Below are positions 12,098 to 23,468 of a DNA stretch of 64,000 nt, in pieces; the first letter of the stretch is position 1; the number at the start of each line of letters is the position of its first letter. The notes under the pieces are model-generated. The model was not told the origin of the DNA. It did no database searches and saw only the letters and a program-made list of their open reading frames with translations. This stretch comes from Stagonosporopsis chrysanthemi (lineage: Eukaryota > Ascomycota > Dothideomycetes > Pleosporales > Didymellaceae), in assembly GCA_022560025.1 (NCBI GenBank), contig JAFISE010000070.1, forward strand, positions 62,001 through 126,000, given 5' to 3'. A program made the position numbers and the translations under genes.

Positions 12098-15020
12098 TCA
12101 GACGCTGTACAGCTCACGGAAGGTAGCCTGCTGCTCAGCAGGAAGACCATTGAGGAAGCTGTCAAAGTCCGATATCATGCTCTTGTATTGCTGAATGATC
12201 TGCGTGGTGTCAGTGTTGCCAACAGCAGTATAGTATGTCACTCACCTGCTTGAATGTCTCGCGACACTGTCGGCCAGACGGGCCTGTAACGAAGTTACGG
12301 TCTGCGGAGGCCATCAGGCTGAAGAATTCAAGTAGAGACTGCTCCATGGCGCCGGGGTTTGCCAGGACGATCTGCATGAACCCATTCAGAGCATGTCCCT
12401 TCTCGTCGTTCCATGTAACCTTGCTGATAGCTCGCAGGAAAGCGGGCGCGATCTGGGCAAGATGCACCGAAAGATAGTGAGCACAGCCTATCCCAAGGCG
12501 GCCAAGTGCGATGGCAGCATTCTCGTTGAGCGACTCGGGTACCTTGCTATCGAAGAGTATGGTGCCGATCTTCTGGAGCAGTCTCTCAGCGTATGGCTGC
12601 ATTCCCTCCTTCTGCTGCATGGCGATCTCACCAACCGACCAGCAAGCATTGTTGATGACTGAATAGCCAGACTCATCGTGACCAATATGAGCTGGCGAAA
12701 CCTCAAGCTGGACGATGAGGATCTCTAAGATAGCAGGCAGGCAAGGCTGCAGCTGTTCGAAGACACAGATAGCACAGTCGCCCAGCAAAGCGTACGCCGA
12801 CTGTCGTACATCGTTGTTCGAATCGCTCATGCAAATGGCCAGCAGCTGGAAAAAGTTTGGGGTTCCTGCGACCAACTGAGCACTGTCTGCCGTGCCCAGA
12901 GCTTGGATCATGGCGCTCAAAAGATCTACAGCAGTGATGAGGAAGTCCTTGTCAGGTGCCTCCAAACCTGGGTTCTCGGTAGCCAACTGGCTCTCTTGGA
13001 GGTTTCGGTGAATGATACCGATGCATCTCGCGAAAATGCCTGCTGCATACTGAGAGAACTTGTGGTCGAGCGCGGTTGCAACATAAGAGAGGCACTCAAG
13101 CAGAGGAATGACTTCTCTAGAATGATCCGAGACCTTGTTCCAACGCTGAAGCAGCGCCGGCATGAGCATGGAGACCAGCTCGTCTTGCGCCAGGGCTGGC
13201 CCCACGTGTTCGGCAAGGGTCTGAACGCAGTCGTACAGGATGTACATGTTCTTGTCCTTGTACATCGCAAAGCACTGAATGAATTGACGAACAATGACCG
13301 GGCAATAATCAGCGAGCTGAGTGTTTGCCTTTTCCTCAAGGTGTGCAAAAGCTGATGCAGCAGCTTCTTGTACGCCCTTGTTGCTGTCAAGCATCTTTTT
13401 CAAAATACCATCCATGATAGGTTCGAAGTACTGCTGCTTTCCAGCCTGATCAAGGCGCGCTGCCCATCCAGAGTACCGCCCAAGAGTCCAGCATGTGATT
13501 TTTCGAACAACAGGCTTCGGGTCCTGCAGAAGTGTAATGAGGTAGGGCGTCAGCATGGGAAGGTGGGGCTGGACGACGTGCATGCAGCCATCGGCGATGG
13601 CACCAAGTGCAAGGACTGCAGACTCTCTGTTGGGCCACTCGGCGTGGTTGAGGTTGCTCGTCAAGTAAGGCAGCGTCGCCTCAAAAACGGCCTCGTGGAA
13701 GACTCCTGCAAGCACATCTAATGCTGCGGCTGAGCACTTTCGCAAGTTCCATGCATCCTCTGGGTCTCCGAACGAATCATCATCATCGAAATCCTCAATC
13801 TCGCCGTCGCTGAGGTCATCATCCTCAGGACCATTGTCTTGCCCGTTTGTGAGAACAGTTTCGCCATTGGCGTTGGTTGTCATCCGCCCTGACTTGCTTG
13901 AAGCGAAATTTGGGCGGATATCCTGCTCTCGATCATCAACATTATAGTCCTCCTCTTCGCCCTCGAGACGTAAGACATCATCTTCGCTGTAGACCATGCT
14001 CTCGAGGAGGACAGGCACAATCTTGGCCAAGTAGGGACCAAGGTGGTCGCGCATCCTTTCGTCCTCTGCAACGCAAAGCCAGAACTCGGCAGCGTCCAGA
14101 GCCAGCTCCTCGTCGTCCTTGCTGCGTTGCTGCGCCACCATATAATCAACCAGACCACTCATGTGCGGCAACATCTTCTCAGGCGCAATATCTGCGACAT
14201 GGACAAAGGCTCGGCAGACTTGTTTCCGAACGTCTTCGCTGGAATCGCTGGCGATAGAGAACAGCTGCTGCATCAAGGGATCGATATTCGAGAGAACAAC
14301 CTGGAGTTTATCGGGGATGAAGATATTGATAGCCGCTATCGCATCGGCGCGTACTCGAGGAATTGGACTTGTGGTCAGTTCCAGAAGCTTAGGGAACACG
14401 AAGCTCAGGGGCCGTTGGCCTTGGTACTCCTTATCGAGTGCCCTTCTGTGGTCCTCGCAGATCTTCAACAGCGCACTCATGCCGCCTTCCTGAGCCTGAA
14501 CGGAAACGTTGCCATTCGTGTTGCTGATGATGTTGATCAGATCCGAAAGAATCTGAGGCCAGCCCATGATGCCTCCTTGTCGTACAACCTCTGTGATGAC
14601 GTTGCCAGCATACAGACGCATCTGCTTGTTCGGGTCTTGCAGGCCCACCATGATGATTTCCTTTATGTAGCTCTTGGTGGTCTCATCCATAGTCTTCAAG
14701 GATGTCTTTACGTCGTTCTTCAGCAGGATAGCTGCAGCGGCGCGTGCCTGGAAATACAACGTGCCATCCATATCGACGCCTGACGGAGGCTGGCTGGTCG
14801 AGAACAGATACGCTAGGTACTTGTCGAAATCAGGCGACGCCCTGGCTGTCCTGAGCATCTGTGGGATTCAAAAGTCAGCGCGCGTTCTTGATCTGAGGTA
14901 CAACCGGGGTCAAGGTACAATTTCAGCATTCTTGCGTGCAGCTGCGTCATGGCCGCCGAGCGAGTCTTTTAGGCACTGTGCCAGCTGCCGTAATGTCTGT
15001 TCCTCGGGTTGCCACGACAT
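12098..15020 (-). CDS. KAP104: Transportin (karyopherin beta-2), nuclear import receptor
   Basis: Importin-beta family receptor that carries PY-NLS cargo such as hnRNP-type RNA-binding proteins through the nuclear pore and releases it on RanGTP binding. Exons are 15020-14919, 14858-12246 and 12199-12098, with introns of 60 and 46 nt, giving 938 residues. The N-terminus MSWQPEEQTLRQLAQCLKDS matches the first HEAT helix, and HEAT repeats follow throughout. A long acidic loop (EDDDLSDGEIEDFDDDDS) followed by DPEDAWNLRKCSAAALDVLA is the hallmark that separates transportin from importin beta-1. The last exon encodes the conserved C-terminal helix ending LPAEQQATFRELYSV. Length and architecture are complete, with no breaks. 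The 5' leader (15021 upward) is C-rich in the mRNA sense. Confidence 0.95.
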
Positions 15021-17711
15021 GGTGGGAGGCGGTGTGGTGTGTGTAGTCGAGTAGGGTCGAGATCTGCTGCGCAATGCGGGGTCGTCGTTTCTGCTTGGGG
15101 GCCAAGTTTTGTGATTCGAAGGCGAGAGCGATAGGGGGGTAGGTGTCTGTAGGGGTGCCTAAGGCTGGTTCTGCTGGTGCAGCAGGTTAGCTCTTGCAAA
15201 TGCGCATGGTGAGAGCAATACGACGGCCCGGCGAAGGACTGCGTAGACGTACCGGCTCCTGGTGTTGACAGGTTCTACAAGGCTACAATCATATTGCAGT
15301 CTTACAGAGGTCGAGTGGTCTAGGAAATCTGGTGTGTTTCGCGGTTGCAAGTTTGCTAGTAGTTCACGCGGGGGCGGCAGATGGCAGCGATAGAGGGGCA
15401 CACAAAGGGTAAGGCCTGGGGTTATTGCGCGCTGTGCAGACGCAACAGGGGGAACAGGGCTGTGGCGACACAGAAAAGTAGGTGAAGGCAGAACGAGGCA
15501 GGCGATTTCCGAGGCGACGACGTGTGGTTCTTGCGCCGTATGCCCTGCGGAGGACTGGTAGAATTGTCACCGATTTGTCGTGCGCGGCCCACCTCCCTGA
15601 TTCGTTAGGTCAGCCCGCAACCAGCGTTCCAAACATGTGCTCCTCATCATTACACCGCCTACCTGCGGCTCGACAAATACCGTGAGGCCCTGGTCGTCTT
15701 GGAATACATAAAAGGTAGTGTTGCGCAGCGTAGGGTTCACTAGGCGGCGATGACAGATTTGACGTGTAGCAGATTGCACGTTGCACTGCGCATGCCTCGT
15801 CACCCAAGCTCTGGTCGAATGATTGATCTGATGCACTCTTCTCAGAAATTCCATGTCAATTCTTCTTGTTTCTTTCTTGTGCAATGTGCACAAACTCAGA
15901 CTGATTGTGAACGATCTTCCCAACTCTTTGTGGCTTGATGGTGTAGTAGTCCTCCCACTCGCAGTAAGAATGGTAACGAGTAAAAGAGAAGGCTGCGAAT
16001 TAATGCCTGCAATGAACAAAGCCGACGTGGCGTACGTTGAAGTACCAAAGGCTTTTCACCACCTCAGTTGGCACCTTTGGCTGAGCCATGTCACATCGAA
16101 ACTCACGCCTGGTCACACAAGAACGGTCGACCCCAGCGGCAACGTGCTAACTAGGACACCACTGGCTTTTCAGTACGGCAAACCTCTGCATTCTCACTTA
16201 TGTGGTTTCTTCAGCGCTGACCTACTTGGTATTGTGCTTTGGTGAGGGCACATTGGCTGTCACACGGACGTATCACGGCGCAGCTGGGTCGTCAATGCTG
16301 GTCTGCAGCAGATCCCACGGACAGCTTCAAGTGGTCAATCAATTGTTACAGGTGGTATAAATGGGAGAATGAGTTGCGTTGGATATAGTTTGCTCTGCTC
16401 GCCTGGACTCGATCACTAGCAGTCATAACTACTTTACTTCCACCATAACCATCTTTCTCTGATCCTCTGGACGTGTGACGACCCCGCAACCCAACAGAAG
16501 ACCTATGAGAATCGATCGTGCAGTAGGTCCTCGATGGATGACTTGCTGCACTACTGGCGTATCGAAAGACAGTTGGCGGCGCTACTCTGCCCACGCAAAC
16601 AGCTCACAAAGTGTGAAGCGGGCACCTCAATGTGAGCCATCTCTATTCGGTCCTGCATTCGAGAGCAGACCGCAGGTTGGACTTGTCCATGGCGAGTCTT
16701 GAGGATTAGTAAAGTCTTGCTATTCGCGACATGACGAATCCACCAAGAACAAGCACATGCAAGCATTCGTGTACATGTGTACTTGCACAAGCATGCACGG
16801 GCAGTTCCGCAGTGTCCGCAGCTCGGATCTGTAACAGCCCTCTGACATGACGTCTATTGTTAGACCGCGACCTGGGGCGGCTCTACGCAGTGGTGTTTCA
16901 GGTTGTGTTGTTTGAGGCCGACGACCTCCAAGCACAGGCTCGTGCCTCCCGCGCGTCTAGAGTACGCGTCTGCAGCTGGAGAGCAAAACGTGGCACAAGT
17001 CCAATCTCGTCCTGCAAGGCGCATTGCGTGATTGAGAGCAAGGAACGTCCGGCTGTCCAGCGTGCATGTGCTGTCTCCTATAATGCGTCGCGGAGTGGCA
17101 GTAGCCTGTGTCTTCGAGGCCGAGGTCGAGACCACGGCGGTGGAAGCAGGGCTGACCGCCGCTTGCATCCAGCGCCTGATACATTTGTTGACGGACTAGG
17201 CGGACGCCCGCTGTACGGCTCCTGTGCACTCGCGCGACTTCTCTCTTGTATCACCGCAATTTGTTGATAGCCGTTCGCTCGGATTACCCGGCAGCGTTGC
17301 GGATCATTCAGGCCTAACGCCAGGACATCTCGTTGGCGGAGGTGGCAAAGCAGGCAGGCAGGACCAGCACCAGCCAAGCACCAGTCTCACGCATACGCTG
17401 TTCACGACCAGTTCCGACACACGACCCTCGCCAGATCGCCCGTCTTCGCTTCTTCCACGCCGTCGCATTCCCTTCACCAGCGACTGTGCCCCAGCATCGC
17501 CCTCTGCATCGCTATCTCGTCGCCGGCGACTCCCGCGGACCTACTTGCGTCACCAGCCACTCTTGGTCCCCGCCGCTGGATCGTCGCGCCGTCACTACGG
17601 AACCCCTTCACCAGCACCACGAGCGCTGCTGCGCCTGCTGGCAGCACCCTTCTCCCCTTACGACTCCGCCGCCGTTGGGCAGAACCGGCCGCAGACACCC
17701 CGCGCGCCGCC
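15021..17711. other. Divergent intergenic region, no recognisable gene
   Basis: About 2.7 kb between the divergent starts of transportin (-) and the Ssh4-like gene (+). It should hold both promoters. An open frame on the - strand near 15567-16019 reads protein-like in places, but I could find no family, start context or splice extension for it. The 300 bases before 17712 are C-rich and could be a long leader of the SPRY gene. Confidence 0.55.
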
Positions 17712-19446
17712 ATGTTGCCACAAGAACCGCTGCAGGCTGTCCTGCCGCCCACGACGCTCTCGAGATCGTACCGGCCCGTCGAGCAGGCCTCGTCTGCGCT
17801 TGCCACCGGCTTCACGCAGGCCACGCATGCTCTGCATGGATCGCCCAATGACGCTATCCGGATCGCACGCTATAACAGCAGCAATGGCCTCGGCTCGACC
17901 GCCAAGGGCGTCATGATTGGAGTCTTCTCGGTACTCGGCGCTGCAGCTTTCTGTTTCCTCATCTTCACAATCGTCTATTACTTCCGCTACACACAGCAAG
18001 GCCGCGTCTTCCTCGACCGCATCACACGACCCGGCGAATATGATGACGAGCAGCAGTTCGCCAAGGAGGAGGCCGAGGCGCTGGAGGATATGGACGACCT
18101 GCAGCGAGTCGAGTATCTGCGTGCAAAGGGTAAGACAAAGGATCATTGAGCTGGTTCTACGAAGGACTGTTCGCTGACAACCACCAGCTTTCGTTCAGGT
18201 CAACCCGCCTGAATCCGTGCAAACCGATATCTCACTCTCGCAATTCCTTGCAATTCAGGAGAAAGGCGTCTCAGCGTGGGAGTTTGAGCCAGAGCTCGAG
18301 ATCGCGAACTGTTTTGTCGAAGGTCGAACCGAGATCGAGTTCTTCGATTCCGAGTGCAGCGTTCAAAGCAACCTACCGATACCGAAGCAGAACGAAGTGT
18401 ACTATTGGGAGGCCAAGATCTACGAAAAGCCGGAGAACACCAGCATTGCAATCGGCGTTACCACGAAACCATATCCCTTGTTCAGGCTACCAGGTGTGTA
18501 AATTTGAATGGAAGTAGCAGTCGAGGAGGCTAACCAACACGCAGGCTATCACAAATCCTCGATCTCGTATGGATCCAACGGCAATCGACGCTACAACCAA
18601 CCGTTCACACCTTCCGCTTACGGACCCGCATATGTTCAGGGAGATGTTATTGGAGTTGGATACCGACCTCGCACCGGTACGGTTTTCTTCACTCGCAATG
18701 GCAAGAAGCTCGACGATGTTGCACACGGCCTCAAGACCCAAAACTTCTTCCCTACAGTGGGTGCTCAAGGACCTTGCCAAGTGCACGTCAATTTTGGGCA
18801 GATGGGATTCGTCTTCATCGAAGCCAACGTGAAGAAATGGGGTCTGGCCCCACAGACTGGCAGCTTGGCCCCTCCACCACCGTATGGCAGCGAGCAAGGT
18901 TCAATTCTCTTGGATTCTGGCCGTGAAGGCATTAGGGAAGGCATGGGCAGCAACTACATTTCTGCAGGTTATGGACATGCAAGGTCCAGCAGCCAGCAAG
19001 TGCGTCTTGGACGTAATCAACCCACCAGCCCTGGTCCTCAGCGCAGCCCCACTGACATCTCCCTGGCAGCTTTCAGCCTCGTGGACTCCAACGAAGATAT
19101 TGGTGAAGGCCCCAGCGCAGAAGCTAGCAATGCACACGAGAGCGGTCACGAAAGTGCACATGGATTGGGTTTCTTGCAGCCCGGAGAGCTTCCGCCCGAA
19201 TATACTAGCCCAGTCGGATCGCCAAATCTGGAGGCTGGCCGACACATGCGCGACTATTGGGAAGAGCGTGGAGAAGAACGCGAGCACACACCTCTTTTGC
19301 AGAACCAGCAACAAGACTCGGAGTCCGAGCGACCTCTCCCCAGCTACGATACTGCGGTTGCCAATGCGCCGCACATCCGACAACCTACGATCCGTGTGCG
19401 AAGCGCCACTGCCACCTCTCGCACTCCTCGTGGCGGTCCTCGCTGA
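17712..19446 (+). CDS. SPRY-domain membrane adaptor of the Rsp5 ubiquitin ligase (Ssh4/Ear1 family)
   Basis: Endosomal/vacuolar membrane protein that recruits the Nedd4-type ligase Rsp5 to cargo for sorting into multivesicular bodies. Exons are 17712-18129, 18188-18493 and 18545-19446, with introns of 58 and 51 nt, giving 541 residues. It has one membrane segment at about residues 66-92 (GVMIGVFSVLGAAAFCFLIF), then a cytosolic SPRY/B30.2 domain at about 190-335 (YYWEAKIYEKPENTSIAIGV, GDVIGVGYRPRTGTVFFTRNGKKL). The low-complexity tail carries PPPPY near 350, PPEY near 457 and LPSY near the end, which are PY-type motifs for WW domains of Rsp5. This layout, with one TM then SPRY then PY motifs, is diagnostic of Ssh4/Ear1. 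Which of the two yeast paralogues it matches more closely cannot be decided here. Confidence 0.9.
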
Positions 19447-20930
19447 TCACCTAAAATCATTGTACTCTCCAATTACACTGTTCCTTGTTTCATGGATCTA
19501 ACTATACCCCATCTCTTAGCATATCTCCTCTCGATCAAACACGAGACACATCGCAATGTACATACGGGGTTTTCTTTTGAAGCTGCGACTTTGGCTCGAG
19601 CTGTCGGCGTTTGAAGCAGGCGAGCATTGCTGCGCTGTTGTACAGTTGGCATTGGGACCAGATAGGTTGGATTCAAGACTCGCTCTTCACGGCAATTGTT
19701 TTACTGAGGCGTTACGGGCAAGAGGGGGCTATGGATCTCAAAGAGCGACTACCTGTTTCAAACACGATACTCAATACATATATTCTTATGTTTACAACAC
19801 AGAGGCTGCTCACGTGCTACTTGAATAAGACTGAGAATTACAAAGTATGTCTCGACGGATAAATTGCGAAGTCCGACACATGGATCAGGCGGCTCCGCAC
19901 TCAAAGATCGTCGCGGTGTTTTTCTTGTCTCGTACAGCTATCACTTCATGTAGAAGCAAAAGTGCATCCAGCTCAAGGTCTGCAGATGCAGCAGCAGATC
20001 GAGCGAGGCAAGAGACCGGCCTACAGTACGCATCAAACACAATCGATGCACTTCCACCCTCTCACAGCAGTGGCACCCGTGCGAGTTGACATTACATATC
20101 TTCAACTCGTCGGTGATAGTGACAAGCCACGCTGCTCGCGTCGAAGAAAACTAGAAAACTCGGACACAGATTACATCATCACACGCTAACCACTTTCGAA
20201 CCACAGTCTCGACCATCCCAACCCTCTCCGCTCAACAGCTGAGGTGAGCCGTCCAATCAAACTCCACAGCGACGGAAAGCAGATGCCCCTCCGCTCAATC
20301 CCACCAGTAGCCGACCGCGCCCAGTAGGCCAGCCGGCCGCGTGCTCGTCAAGAGCATCAAGCCACGGCACTAGTTCGAGGCAGGCATCCCGCGTCCACAC
20401 ATCACGGGAAGCATATAACATTGAGAAAGTTTCTCGCTACTTCGTCGTCCATCTCAGAAACTCAGACTTTTTTGCTCCTTGATTCAACACCCATCTCCAC
20501 CCTCGAGACGATTGTTCCAAAGTACGGCATTAGTAGCCAAGATGCAGTCGTGGCGCAGACAATGGCCTGATCAAGGTATTTCAGAAGCGAATAGCATGAG
20601 ACCGGTGTTCGACGTCCCCTTCTCGCTCTGCGCTTCTTGCTCTAAAGGGAGTGGGGCTCTTGCTCGAGATGAGCGGGGTTCTCGTCTCTGGATGAGGTGA
20701 GAGCGCGGGAGGGAAAAGGGATGGTCGTTCTGAGAGATACGGTCGGAACTTGATCGGGTTAAATCCTGCGAAAGGACTTCATGCTTTGCGCCCCGGCTTG
20801 GGAGGCTGCTACTGACTACCGCAGGGCGTTTGAGAGTGTATTGTGTGGGACTTGAGTAAGGAATTGGCCGAGGAAGAGACGCACTTTTGACGATTCTTCT
20901 CCCACGTATTCAAGGCAAAGTACTCAAGAC
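19447..20930. other. Intergenic, no recognisable gene
   Basis: About 1.5 kb between the 3' end of the SPRY gene and the start of the MFS transporter, both on the + strand. It must contain the terminator of the former and the promoter of the latter. Open frames are all below 95 codons and carry no family motif. Confidence 0.6.
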
Positions 20931-22686
20931 ATGTCTGTCTTTCATGGAAATGAGAAGGGTGTTCCTGAAGCGGAGTTGCCATCTCGTGCGGACCACGATG
21001 CGCCTTCGCCTGCCAGCTCGGTTTCTCTCGATAAAGATATAGCCATTGGCCTGGTTGGAGAGCATGCCCGCGGATACAATCCGGCGGTTGAAGCTAGGGT
21101 ACTCCGCAAGATTGACTTATTCTTGATTCCGGCCATGATTATTGGTATGTATAAACAATTTCTCTGTTTGGACAAGAAAGTTACATTGAGAGTTGTGTTA
21201 CAAGAATCACAATCTGAACTTTGTTCTCGACCTTCAATGGATTCGCAACAAAAGATGCCAGAGCTGATCACATTCCAGGTTATGGATTGGTATATTATGA
21301 CAAGGCCATCCTCGGCTCCGCCGTCCTGTTCGGCATGACCAAGGACCTTTCTTTGACAGTCGTCAATACTCAAACCACACCACCTACAACCAGTACCCAG
21401 CGTCTCAGCTGGGCAACGTCCATGTTCTATTTTGGCATGTTGGCTGGTCTGTACCCCATGACCTTTGCACTGCAGAGGTTCAACATCGGGCGGATCCTGG
21501 GCGGCGTGGTTGTTTTCTGGGCTGGCATTTGTATGCTTACCGCAGCCGTCACGACCTACCAGGGATTGTATGCTCAGCGGTTCTTCTTGGGATTTGTTGA
21601 GAGCATCATTCCTACGGGTTTCATGTGCATCATCAGTGGATACTATACACAGGAGGAACAGGCATTGAGGCAATCATGGTACGATTTCATTCTCTACAAA
21701 GCGTCGGGCGCTCCCGGCTAACCATACGTAGGTGGTTCGCCTCCACGGGTCTATTCACCATCATCGGCGGCGCTCTCAACTACGGGTTTGCTCAGATAAC
21801 CACCGGCGCTCTGCGCGGATGGCAGTACATCTATATCCTCGCCGGTTGCCTCACTTTCCTCTTCGGCATATGGTGCTTCTTCATTCCCAATTCGCCCGCA
21901 TCAGCATGGTTCCTCACGCCCGCTGAGCGCATGGTTGCTGTTGAGCGCCTCCGCAAAGGCCAAACCGGCGTGCGATGCCAGAAGATCAAGATGTCTCAGC
22001 TCCGCGAAGCCTTCCTGGATCTCAAGCTCTGGCTCGTTTTCATCCTCATGGCATCCGCATATACCGTCAACGGCGCGGTGTCCGGCTTCGGTCCCTTGAT
22101 TGTCAGCACATTCGGCTGGTCAACCCTTCAGTCCATCCTCTGGCAGTTTCCCCTTGGCGCGCTCTGCCTTGTCGTCATCTTGCTCTGCGGCTACCTCTCC
22201 AGCAAGATCCCGAACATTCGTATCATTCTGCTCATCGTCAACTGCCTCCCCGTCATCGCAGGTTGCGCTATGATCTGGAAGAGCAAGTGGACCTACCACG
22301 CCGCCACGCCAGTGGCAGGATACTCGATCATCGGCACGTTCGGCGCAGTCGTGAGTCAGACCATTGTGATCGGTATGTCGAACGTGGCCGGTGCAACGAA
22401 GAAGAGCGCTATGGCTGCTGCAATCTTCGTGGCGTACTGCGTGGGCAATATAGTGGGGCCACAGCTCATCAAGAGTCAGACAAAGGCGCAGCATTATCCG
22501 GAATTGTGGTCTGGCTTGATTATCTGTTATTGCATCACGATTGTCGCTGCTGTGGCTTTGTATGTGCTGCTCAAGAGGGAGAATGCGAAGAGGGCGGCGT
22601 TGCCGGTGGACGAGAATGAAAGGGACAGGCTGGCGTTCATGGATTTGACGGATAAGGAAAACCCATACTTCAAGTACGTCCTGTAG
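20931..22686 (+). CDS. MFS transporter of the anion:cation symporter (Dal5-like) family
   Basis: Plasma-membrane permease of the family that in yeast imports allantoate, nicotinate, pantothenate or biotin precursors. Exons are 20931-21144, 21279-21678 and 21732-22686, with introns of 134 and 53 nt (the second has a GGCTAACC branch site), giving 522 residues. After a roughly 60-residue cytosolic tail comes RVLRKIDLFLIPAMIIGYGLVYYDKAILGSA, the conserved TM1-loop-TM2 of the family. The spliced segments ATSMFYFGMLAGLYP, QRFFLGFVESIIPTGFMCIISGYYTQEEQALRQSWWF and the C-terminal six helices up to LLKRENAKR follow the usual 12-helix plan. Joining exons 2 and 3 restores the conserved RQSWWF. The substrate is not readable. 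It is co-directional with the Cas1p-like gene, 780 bp apart. Confidence 0.9.
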
Positions 22687-23468
22687 GACTGGCAAGACAA
22701 GAATGTGTCATGTGGACTGGAAAGTTTTGGAACAGCGGAGGGCGGGCTGTACGACTACTGTATGGTTATGGGGGGAGAGTCAGGAAGAACACGGAGCAAC
22801 TGAAGGAGTCGTGAAGGCGATTTGCAGCGTCAGTGAAACGAGAGATAAGACATCTATTGGAGCCATCCTGACGAGCTTGTATAGAAGTAGCATCAATGTT
22901 GTATCGATGAACGACCTCTTTGCAACGTTGCTCAGCCTTACTCTACCTGACACGAACGAGCTAGGGGCATGCAGGGGCGTTTGACGGCGTGCCGGCGGCC
23001 CGGCGCCGCAAGCCTCGTTTTCCAGCATGATGCTTGGTACGACTCAGATACCGCCGACTTTACACTTCCGACAAGAGTCAATGCATCAGCACCTTGATGA
23101 ATATAACTGGTGTTCTAGAGCTGTTCATCTCCCGCGATAAGTGGTCCACTTATCGCTACAAACTCTGATGTGGTCCGCAGATTGCATGTCCCACAACGCG
23201 TCACTCTTGGCTCCGGAAAGCGGCAGCCCCAAGCTCCTCCTACATGGAAGTAACGGCCGCGAGACAAGGCAAGCAGCGCGCGTGTGGAGACGCGGTCAGC
23301 ATTGAACTCGGGCTATATCCCTGTACGCTTGCACTGCCTCTTTCACTAATATGTCTTCTCTGCTGTTTGCGCCGCGGAGTGCACGCAACCACCGCTAAAC
23401 ACCTGAATACCCTAGACGAACCGCCTGCGCCGGCTTTCGATGCAACACGGGTCACATGAGCAAGCAGC
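22687..23468. other. Intergenic with a GATA-containing palindrome
   Basis: Between the MFS transporter and the Cas1p-like gene. Apart from the palindrome listed separately I see no gene. Open frames stay below 110 codons and overlap each other. Confidence 0.65.
23134..23156. promoter_or_regulatory. Perfect 11-bp inverted repeat with two opposed GATA sites
   Basis: The sequence reads GCGATAAGTGG-T-CCACTTATCGC: two perfect 11-base arms around a single T. Each arm contains CGATAA, which fits HGATAR, the site of fungal GATA factors such as AreA/NIT2. It lies about 310-335 bp upstream of the Cas1p-like start. A dyad of this length is unlikely by chance, and a binding site for a dimeric or paired GATA factor is the simplest reading; function is inferred. 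Confidence 0.5.

Noticed and set aside
14043..14783. 246-codon frame antisense to transportin
   Set aside because: Overlaps conserved HEAT-repeat coding sequence; shadow frame.
15567..16019. 150-codon frame on the - strand upstream of transportin
   Set aside because: Some stretches look protein-like, but there is no start context, splice support or family.
16735..16800. Cluster of short palindromes (GTACATGTGTAC, GCATGC, TGCAAG...CTTGCA)
   Set aside because: Arms are only 5-6 bp and overlap a purine/pyrimidine alternating stretch; compatible with chance in 64 kb.
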